A stretch of DNA of 64,000 nucleotides. Source: Haematococcus lacustris (lineage: Eukaryota > Chlorophyta > Chlorophyceae > Chlamydomonadales > Haematococcaceae). The translations under genes and the position numbers were made by a program. A model generated the notes under the pieces. It saw only the letters and a list, made by a program, of their open reading frames with translations, was not told where the DNA came from and ran no database searches. The stretch is from NCBI GenBank assembly GCA_030144725.1, contig JASKMD010000020.1:6119620-6183619 (forward strand). Direction: 5' to 3'. Below, one piece after another: positions 56,410 through 64,000 of this stretch; positions within the stretch are counted from its first letter, which is position 1; each line of letters begins with the position of its first letter.

Positions 56410-58112
56410 GGCGTTCCCAACATGGGGTTGGTAATCTTCATGCAACTGCAGCCCATCTACTCCATCATTTGATGTAACGTTTGCTGCGTCTGCTGCAATG
56501 CGATAACGCGCGTTCAATGTAAGACTGGAATTGCCATCGGAGTCATTCGATGCGGGCAGCCACATGTGACCCCGGATGTGTCCCAATCGCAGACCGTGCT
56601 TAGCTACACCGGTAAGCTACGTCCTTGGCTATCCGTTAGCGATGCACGACATGTCGGTGGCGCACACCACCGAAGTCCGGCAAACATGGCTGCGCGAGCT
56701 TCCTGATGGTGCAGGCCGCTTGGCGAGGATGTGAAGGAACCCCGGTTTGTGTGTGGCAGCGCTGTATCGCTGTAATGGTGGGCGGCACAGTAGGGACTAG
56801 TCACCCCCTCCAGCTATGATCCGCTTTATGTTTTGCACCATTGAACAAACAGCCTGACCTCACTCGTATCTTTTGTAGCACCAGTACAGCGGGCCCGTCC
56901 GACAGCGGACGGGGCACACGGACCAAGCTGCGGCCTCCGGCCACAATGCTCTTGCACCAGTCCTTGCACCAGCTCTTGCACCAGGCCACAGTGCTGAGAG
57001 CTGAGTCTATATGAGCTGGATGTGTGAGTTTGAGTGCTGAGTCCGAGTGAGTGAGTCCGACTGTGACAGCAATGGCACCTCACTGTACACAACATTACCT
57101 GTAGGGTTGGCCTGAAGCGTATGCGGCGACTAAAATGATGGTATATACGTATATATATACTGTATGCATAGGTCCTTAGGGCGAACCGTAGGTGCAAGGT
57201 CATCATTTTGAGAAAGTGAGTATGCAGGGTGTAGGATGGAGGAGGAGGATGTTAAGGTATGGGTTCCCGCCACAATGGTGGATTCCGCCACAATGGAGGT
57301 ATCCGCCACTGCCATTGCCACAACTTACCAGCTTGGCACGTATCGCTTTATGGCGTTCCAGGAGGGCGCGGCGTCGGGGTCCAGGATGGCCCATCGCAAT
57401 TTTCTGCTTGAAATTCGCGCACAGTGCGAAAAACCCAGCGATGAGGGCGCCCAACAGTAGCACAGGGTCCACCCCGTCGGGGATGAACCCAGAACGCCGC
57501 CAATCGGCCCCTGTGATGAGATCGCTCCATGCCACATTCACCCTCGGCCACATTTTGTCATAGATTGTACCACACAAGATGATAGAGCTTTCCTGGGCTA
57601 CATCCCGGAATATAGACTCGCTTAGCTATCAGACAATGGTGGAAGTACGCGGAAAGGACCACTGACCGAAAAGTTCAAGGACTTGAACGAAGCCCCGAAA
57701 TGATGGGGTCTAGGCTTCAGCAGAGTGCACGGTAGCGAATTGAAGTCCACGCACGGTGCTGCTGACACCTTAGTGATATGCTCTGCTTGCTTGGAGGGAA
57801 GGTTAGGCAGGTCTCGCGCCAGGTGTCAGGAAGGGCCCGGGCCATGAGGGGTCCCGACCCAACCCAGGGAATCTTGCGCTTCGACCTGCGACCCACGTAC
57901 GGTGGCACCCCGTTGAGCCCCAGGCTGCAGCGAGCGACCATGTTCACAGTCCGCGGGAATGGCGGGCGGTGTACTGGGACAAGGCTTCAGTCTAAAACGC
58001 GAGTTTTAGCGCGCGCGAGTTACCGCGATAGCCTTCGCTATCCTCCACTAGGGCGTGGTGCGATGCGCAGGCCTGGCACGGATTGGCATGGCCAATGGCC
58101 GGGGTGACCTCA
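56410..58112 (-). mobile_element. 1703-bp A/B unit, inverted copy
   Basis: The reverse complement of units 2 and 3, again 1703 bp, starting with the E-family terminus immediately after element A's right TIR. It makes the region 49873-58112 a large imperfect palindrome with element A and one nested insertion in the middle. Confidence 0.9.
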
Positions 58113-60036
58113 GGCGTTCCCAACATGGGGTTGGTAATCTTCATGCAACTGCAGCCCATCTACTCCATCATTTGATGTAACGTTTGCTGCGTCTGCTGCA
58201 ATGCGATAACGCGCGTTCAATGTAAGACTGGAATTGCCATCGGAGTCATTCGATGCGGGCAGCCACATGTGACCCCGGATGTGTCCCAATCGCAGACCGT
58301 GCTTAGCTACACCGGTAAGCTACGTCCTTGGCTATCCGTTAGCGATGCACGACATGTCGGTGGCGCACACCACCGAAGTCCGGCAAACATGGCTGCGCGA
58401 GCTTCCTGATGGTGCAGGCCGCTTGGCGAGGATGTGAAGGAACCCCGGTTTGTGTGTGGCAGCGCTGTATCGCTGTAATGGTGGGCGGCACAGTAGGGAC
58501 TAGTCACCCCCTCCAGCTATGATCCGCTTTATGTTTTGCACCATTGAACAAACAGCCTGACCTCACTCGTATCTTTTGTAGCACCAGTACAGCGGGCCCG
58601 TCCGACAGCGGACGGGGCACACGGACCAAGCTGCGGCCTCCGGCCACAATGCTCTTGCACCAGTCCTTGCACCAGCTCTTGCACCAGGCCACAGTGCTGA
58701 GAGCTGAGTCTATATGAGCTGGATGTGTGAGTTTGAGTGCTGAGTCCGAGTGAGTGAGTCCGACTGTGACAGCAATGGCACCTCACTGTACACAACATTA
58801 CCTGTAGGGTTGGCCTGAAGCGTATGCGGCGACTAAAATGATGGTATATACGTATGTATATACTGTATGCATAGGTCCTTAGGGCGAACCGTAGGTGCAA
58901 GGTCATCATTTTGAGAAAGTGAGTATGCAGTTCGGTGCACAACAACCATAAAAACTCCCGCCCTGTAGCTGCCCTACCCTGACCGGCTGCCCTGCTGCTG
59001 CCCTACCCTGACCGGCTGCCCTGCTGCTGCCCTACCCTGACCGGCTTCCCGGTTGCCCTGCTGCTGCCCTACCCTGACCGGCTGCCCTGATGCCCCGCTG
59101 CTGCCCTACCCTGATGGCTGCCCGGCTGCCCTGTTGCTGCTCGACCGGCTGCCCGGCTGCCATGTCCGGGTCTCGTCGCCACACTCCTCGTATGCATCAT
59201 CGGGTGGTTCCCGTGCAATGACTGTCATGGCTGGCTGGCTGCATATCGCAGCGACTTGCATTTGACCCGCGATTACGGGATTGGGGTACGCTACGTATAC
59301 CTGTGTACAAAGCCCCATCGTTACATCGTGGCATGGCACGGCTTGAAGGCCAACTGCAATCATCCAGCCTACTTGTCGCAATGCCCTTTTAGAGCGGCAC
59401 GGAGGAGGGTCGCATGAGGGGGCTATTATAGCTGGCTACGCTGTAGCTCGTCAGCAGCCGCAGCCAAATGTGGCCGCAGCCATCGTTGGACTTGACTCGT
59501 TTGACTTTTTGGCTGTGAACCGTTTGACTTTTAGACCGTCCGCTGACTTTGAACTATCTCTGCGCAAACTGCATCGCCATCGTTTGCTGAGCCAGGTTCG
59601 CTGGTATCTACTATTTGTGGGGCGTTAGAACCGCAGATCGGAACTCGATCTCACGGCACAGTGCATCTTTCGCGATTCTGTGCGGAGGGAGTCCTTACAT
59701 AATTATTGCGAGGCTGTGCGCGCAATCGCAGGCCGTTCCGCCGACCCCCCCCCCTAGCAGTTTTAATAGTATAGATAGATAGATACTCAATAACGCGTCC
59801 ATGGCACTAAGCACGGCGCGCCTCGCATGGGGCAAAATCGCATGAATTCAACTGTCGATCTTTGGGCAGGCACTGAGCACCACTGAGAGCGAGATAGTTT
59901 TTGTTGCGTCTGCCATTTCGTAGATATGACTCTCCTATGTTCATAGCACTGTTTACATATATTTTTGACTGAGTGGTTGCGGAGATACGGGCTTCCTATC
60001 ACAGGGGGGTGGTTTTCACGTAGTTGGGAACGCCTG
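58111..60036 (-). mobile_element. Family E element, copy 2 (1.93 kb, inverted)
   Basis: Opens CAGGCGTTCCCAAC at 58111 and closes GTTGGGAACGCCTG at 60036, giving 1926 bp against 1929 bp for copy 1. The left 820 bp equal the B part of the 1703-bp units. The right 235 bp are about 90% identical to the left end of copy 1 (7931-8160). The middle differs from copy 1 and holds a CTGCCCTACCCTGACCGG minisatellite. No flanking duplication is visible because the left end abuts another transposon. No gene is recognised inside. Confidence 0.7.
58965..59155. repeat. Minisatellite CTGCTGCCCTACCCTGACCGGCTGCC
   Basis: About five imperfect copies of a 26-37-bp unit containing CTACCCTGACCGG. It marks the non-homologous centre of family E copy 2. 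Confidence 0.85.
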
Positions 60037-60565
60037 GCTAAATCACCTCACCACATCACACTACTCACGAGAAGATCCAGATCTTGCAGCCAGCATTGGC
60101 TGAGCCTTACAAGGTCATGTAACACTGCTGCGCCCTGTAATCAAACAGCTGCCCATGTCGAGCATCACAGCTGCTCTGACCCGCAGGGTCAGCTCAGCCA
60201 ACAGCAACCCCAGTAAGGCCCTCCCTGAAGCGCCACTTGAGGCCTTCCAGGTGAGGGGTTGGTAGTGCTGGGAGTCAATTGGCTGGGCAGTGTCCCAACA
60301 TGGGGTTTGATTTTTTTGGCACCTGAGAGTCTCAGCTGTGATAAAATGTTCGCATGGGTCAGTTTGGGTCACACAGGCCACCCCAGGACATCGCATTTGC
60401 ACCATCCCGCTCTATAGCTCAAGCCGTGTGTTAGTTGCATACCCTCCCGGTGCAGTTGAGATCAAGCACCGGGATTGTAGGGTGTGCCTGCCAGCGGCCC
60501 GGCCGCGATGAGTGCGAGTGTGACTCCCGTATTTAGGGCAGACACTCGGCAGTCGTAGGCATCCG
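60037..60565. other. Unassigned stretch upstream of the copia element
   Basis: No coding exon, tRNA or transposon terminus is recognised. It may include the 5' part of the copia LTR, whose start I could not place: no TGTTGG matching the CCAACA end was found in the expected range. Confidence 0.35.
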
Positions 60566-60690
60566 GAACTGGTGTCCGCGTCTGCCCGTGCTCTTCCAAC
60601 AGGTAGGCGCAAGGTTGCGCGTTAGCAGTTGTGGCAGATCAATGTAACTACCCTGAACTGGTGTCCGCGTCTGCCCGTGCTCTTCCAACA
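60566..60690 (+). repeat. 3' end of the copia 5' LTR with 89-bp duplication
   Basis: A block of about 37 bp (starting GAACTGGTGTCCGCG and ending TGCTCTTCCAACA) occurs at 60566-60601 and again at 60655-60690. Both end in the LTR-like dinucleotide CA. The second copy lies directly before the primer-binding site, so it marks the end of the 5' LTR; the first looks like an internal duplication. Confidence 0.55.
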
Positions 60691-60703
60691 GGTTATGGGC
60701 CCA
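60691..60703 (+). promoter_or_regulatory. Copia primer-binding site, half-tRNA initiator methionine type
   Basis: GGTTATGGGCCCA follows the LTR end CCAACA immediately. It is complementary to the anticodon-stem region of eukaryotic initiator tRNA-Met (UGGGCCCAUAACC), the internal site used by Drosophila copia-class elements rather than the tRNA 3' end. The gag ATG follows 75 bp downstream. Confidence 0.7.
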
Positions 60704-60777
60704 CGCGCTGACGCGCGATAGGACTCCAGTAAGTTGCTGGCTAGGGTTCGTGTGGTTGACAGCCCAGTCGATCAGCG

Positions 60778-63700
60778 ATGGCAACTTCTCCTTCAGCCTC
60801 CGGCAATCAGGCCACCATTCTCGATGACGACAACTGGCCAATTTGGAGCATCCGCACCGAAGGCCTGCTAATCGAAGCAGGCCTCTGGTCCGTCGTCGCC
60901 GACGGCGTCACCCCCTTACCCACCGCGCCAGCAGCTAACGCCACTCAGCAAGAGCAGACTGCGTATGCTGCTGAGCTAGCCAGATCTCGCGCGGACAGCG
61001 CGCTGGACCGCAAAGCCAAAGCCTTTATCCAGCGGCACGTCTCCAACCTCCACATCTTCACTGTCAAGTCTGCAGACTCAGCGCAAGACGCCTGGGAAAC
61101 CCTCGAATCTCAGTTCACCGAATATTCAGTCGCGCGACAGTCGCAGCTTCAGCAGCAACTCAGTCTCCTGCGCATGGAGCCTGGCGAGTCAGTAGCGCGC
61201 TTCTATGCGCGTTTGCAGCAGCTGCTTACAGAGCTGGAAGCTTGCAACTGTGAAACATCTGAGTCCACAGTGGTACTCGCCATTTTAGCAGCCCTACCGC
61301 CTGAGTACGAAAGCACAGTCGAAAGGCTGCGCTATGATCAGACCAGCGCCGACCTAAAAGTCGAGCGCATCAAGCGTGTGCTGCTGACTAAGGAGGCTGA
61401 CCTACTCAGCAAGCAGATGCAGCAGCAACTCAGCACCTCCTCATCCTCACTCTGGTCCTACTCCTCCCCCTCTGACAGCAGGGGGGCTGGTAGTTCAGGC
61501 GGACAGGGGGGCAGGGGCAGGTTCAGGCTACCCCAGCAGTCTCGTGAGCAGCAGCAGCAGCAGCAGCAGCAGGCCAGAGCACAGTCACCTGACAGGTCCT
61601 CCAGGGAGGTCAGCTCACATGCTCATCTGACCTGCAACTACTGTGCTAAGCCTGGCCACATCATGTCTGAATGTTTCACCTTTGACAGGGATCAGCGCAA
61701 TCGCATGAGGACCCTATTCAGCAACCCTGCCAGAACCAGTAGCCCAGGCAGGCGTCCCAGTCCAGGCAGGAGCTCTAGCCCAGCAGCTAGGGCATCCAGC
61801 CCCAGCAGAGGCAGGGCCCAGACCCCTGGCAGGGCAGCAGCTCAGAGCCCATCCAGGGGAGCCAGCCTGTTCACCTGCTCCACTGCTGATGATGATGATG
61901 ACCTTGATGATGTCCTCATGCAGATGGTGCAGCCCAGACTGAACTTCAACAGTGACCTATACAGCCCCTTCTGCATTGACTCAGGTGCCTCACAACACAT
62001 CCTGAAGGACCTGCAGTTCTTCTACAACTACACTCCCTTTGCGCCAGACAAGCACAGGCCTGTAAGGCTGGCAGCTGAGGGCCACAGGGTCTGGGCAATT
62101 GGGTCAGGCAGTGTGTTCCTCAACACCAGACGTGGCTCCTGGTTCCTCAGCCATGCTTTGTATGTCCCTGACAGCAAGCAAAACTTCATCTCAGTGACAG
62201 CTGCAACAGATGACGGCAGCAGCTTTCTATTCCGTGGAGATGTGTGCCAGATCAGCTGCAACCAGTTTGGCAGCATGCTCAGGGTTAACGCGCACAAAGT
62301 CAGGAACTCTTACATCCTAGCAGCTGTTCCAATGCCAGATGGCCCTGACACAGAATCAGAGCCAGAGCAGCTGTATGGCATCCAGCAGTCAGCTCTACAG
62401 CCTGACCCCAGGGTAAAGCTGGAGCTCCTGACCAACGTGCCTGCGCCCTCTGCCAACAGCACCACCTCCAACTCTCCCCAGGTGTGGCACCAGCGCCTGT
62501 GTCATACTTCCTACGATGCTCTGGCACGCATGCAGTCAGCAGACATGGTGTCAGGTGTACCTGTCACAGCCGCACAATTCCGAGCAGCTGCCTCAGATCC
62601 AGCTGTGTGTGTGGGCTGTGTCAAGGGCAAACAGCACAAGAATGTTGCATTTGCTGGACCACCCCCCAATGCAGCACCAGTAACAGCTCCCCTAGGACTG
62701 ATCCACATGGATGTCTGTGGCCCCATGCATGCCAGGGCCAGAGACGGCAGCCTGTATGTGGCTACTTTCCTTGATGAATACACAAAGCTATCTGTGTGTG
62801 TGCCCATCAGCAGCAAAGCTCAAGTGCCAGACACAGTCAGAACAGTCGTTGAAGAGCTTGAGACCCAGTCAGGCTACCGCTGCAAGGCCATCCGAACAGA
62901 CAATGGCACAGAATACGTCAACAGCCGCATGAGAGAATACTGTGCCAGCAAAGGCATAGTGCACCAGCACTCAGCCCCCTACAGCCCCCAGCAGAACGGT
63001 GCAGCTGAACGCCTGAACAGAACCATCTTTGAGAAAGCTCGCAGCATCATCCACTCAGCCGATATCTCACTCAGCTTCTGGGCACATGCTGTCAAGTTTG
63101 CCAATCATGTCAGATGCCTGCTTCCTGTGTCAGGCCAGCCGCTCACACCTTGGGAGGCCTTCTACGGTGTCAAACCTGATCTGTCTGGTCTCAGAGTGTT
63201 TGGCTGCAGAGTCTGGCTCCACATTCCTGATCACCAGCGCAGCAAGCTGCAAGCCAAGTCAGTTGAGGGCCTGTTCATAGGCTATGAGCCTGGCTCTAAG
63301 GCGTACAGGGTACTGGTCAATGGCAGAGAGACATGCAGCAAGGACATAGTGTTTGACGAGCTGTCAGTTCTGCAGCCTACTCGCCAGCAGGACCAGCCAA
63401 CACAAGCTGTGTTTCTCTTACCCCTCCCACCCAGCCCTACAACCCCCTCTGAGCCACTGACCCCAGCAGCTCCTGCTGAGGGGGGCAACAGTCTGCAGCA
63501 GACCAGCAGCAGTAGCTCTGAGGACAGTGGGAGCAGCAGCAGCAGCATCAGCAGGCCAGGCAGCAGTGCACAGCGGCCACAGTCCAGACCCCTGGAAGGC
63601 GTAGGGGCACATCAGGACAGCAGCAGCTCAGACTCTCCACCCAGTGAGCAAGAACCCAGTCAGCAAGTCAGCCTCACTGCCAGATATGAGCCAGGCTCCC

Positions 63701-64000
63701 ACATGTGGCACCAACAGCAACTGGAGCTCATCAGCAAGCTACCCAGACCAGGAATAGGCAGATTCAGCCTTCGCTCTATGCCTCTAGCCAGGGAGACAGT
63801 GGGAGCACAACCAGCTGCAGCACCAGCAGCAGCAAGACCAGCAGCACCAGCTGCAGCACCAGCAGCAGCAAGACCAGCAGCACCAGCTGCAGCACCAGCA
63901 GCAGCAAGACCAGCAGCACCAGCCGCAGCACCAACAGCAGCAAGACCAGCAGCACCAGCTGCAGCACCACCAGCAGCACCAGCAGTAGTCAGACCGTCAG
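60778..64000 (+). CDS. Ty1/copia Gag-Pol polyprotein, 3' end outside the window
   Basis: One uninterrupted frame of 1074 codons from ATG 60778 to the window edge. Gag (about 1-280) has an opening DDDNWPIWSIRTEGLL and a UBN2-like body. A zinc knuckle CNYCAKPGHIMSEC follows (Cys286, Cys289, His294, Cys299). Protease active site is FCIDSGASQHI (Asp401). The integrase HHCC finger is His571, His576, Cys611, Cys614; the catalytic core is Asp645, Asp708 and Glu744 with exactly 35 residues between the last two, in the context AIRTDNGTEY and SPQQNGAAER. The end of the window is a 36-bp tandem repeat (Ala/Pro/Arg, 63805-63990) in the spacer before the reverse transcriptase, which is not reached. The order protease-integrase-RT is that of copia. 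All seen catalytic residues are intact, so the element is probably young. Confidence 0.93.
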   Translation, partial: MATSPSASGNQATILDDDNWPIWSIRTEGLLIEAGLWSVVADGVTPLPTAPAANATQQEQTAYAAELARSRADSALDRKAKAFIQRHVSNLHIFTVKSADSAQDAWETLESQFTEYSVARQSQLQQQLSLLRMEPGESVARFYARLQQLLTELEACNCETSESTVVLAILAALPPEYESTVERLRYDQTSADLKVERIKRVLLTKEADLLSKQMQQQLSTSSSSLWSYSSPSDSRGAGSSGGQGGRGRFRLPQQSREQQQQQQQQARAQSPDRSSREVSSHAHLTCNYCAKPGHIMSECFTFDRDQRNRMRTLFSNPARTSSPGRRPSPGRSSSPAARASSPSRGRAQTPGRAAAQSPSRGASLFTCSTADDDDDLDDVLMQMVQPRLNFNSDLYSPFCIDSGASQHILKDLQFFYNYTPFAPDKHRPVRLAAEGHRVWAIGSGSVFLNTRRGSWFLSHALYVPDSKQNFISVTAATDDGSSFLFRGDVCQISCNQFGSMLRVNAHKVRNSYILAAVPMPDGPDTESEPEQLYGIQQSALQPDPRVKLELLTNVPAPSANSTTSNSPQVWHQRLCHTSYDALARMQSADMVSGVPVTAAQFRAAASDPAVCVGCVKGKQHKNVAFAGPPPNAAPVTAPLGLIHMDVCGPMHARARDGSLYVATFLDEYTKLSVCVPISSKAQVPDTVRTVVEELETQSGYRCKAIRTDNGTEYVNSRMREYCASKGIVHQHSAPYSPQQNGAAERLNRTIFEKARSIIHSADISLSFWAHAVKFANHVRCLLPVSGQPLTPWEAFYGVKPDLSGLRVFGCRVWLHIPDHQRSKLQAKSVEGLFIGYEPGSKAYRVLVNGRETCSKDIVFDELSVLQPTRQQDQPTQAVFLLPLPPSPTTPSEPLTPAAPAEGGNSLQQTSSSSSEDSGSSSSSISRPGSSAQRPQSRPLEGVGAHQDSSSSDSPPSEQEPSQQVSLTARYEPGSHMWHQQQLELISKLPRPGIGRFSLRSMPLARETVGAQPAAAPAAARPAAPAAAPAAARPAAPAAAPAAARPAAPAAAPTAARPAAPAAAPPAAPAVVRPS

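Overview
This window looks like nuclear DNA of a chlamydomonadalean green alga. A Haematococcus-like species would fit the GC-rich, CAG-rich coding style, but this is inference: nothing here is a species marker. Genes are intron-rich with GT-AG introns, and protein matches are eukaryotic. There is no prokaryotic operon structure, CRISPR array or rRNA.

Layout. 1-3959: 3' part of a gene for a protein-kinase-like protein, with a MITE and an antisense LINE reverse-transcriptase scrap in its introns. 3960-9860: transposon territory, with a terminal-inverted-repeat element at about 4966-7736 carrying a broken hAT-like transposase, then a 1.9-kb element at 7931-9859 with 14-bp inverted termini and a 7-8-bp flanking repeat. 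10333-12833: a four-exon gene for a Fanzor (eukaryotic TnpB-like RuvC nuclease) followed by a strong hairpin, the best omega-RNA candidate in the window. 13655-30227 (minus): a 17-exon serine carboxypeptidase (S10) gene with several satellite-filled introns, one of them 7.9 kb long and nearly all a 10-bp satellite. 30705-43630 (plus): a 21-exon gene for a large E2 ubiquitin-conjugating enzyme with a BIRC6-type C-terminal UBC domain. The two host genes are divergent and share a gap of about 480 bp. 44150-60036: nested, tandem and mirrored transposons, including a 1703-bp unit repeated head to tail, a 3.4-kb element with 152-bp terminal inverted repeats and a DDE-like transposase gene, and three further insertions. 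60037-64000: leader and Gag-protease-integrase part of a Ty1/copia retrotransposon that runs off the window, with a primer-binding site matching an internal (half) initiator tRNA.

The carboxypeptidase (secretory or vacuolar protein turnover) and the E2 enzyme (ubiquitin transfer) are the only clear host genes. Almost everything else is mobile DNA, its debris, or simple-sequence arrays. The arrays are concentrated in introns of these two genes while the exons and splice junctions stay intact. Exon models were built by eye from splice signals, reading phase and family motifs. They are most secure for the carboxypeptidase, the E2 enzyme, the Fanzor and the copia polyprotein.
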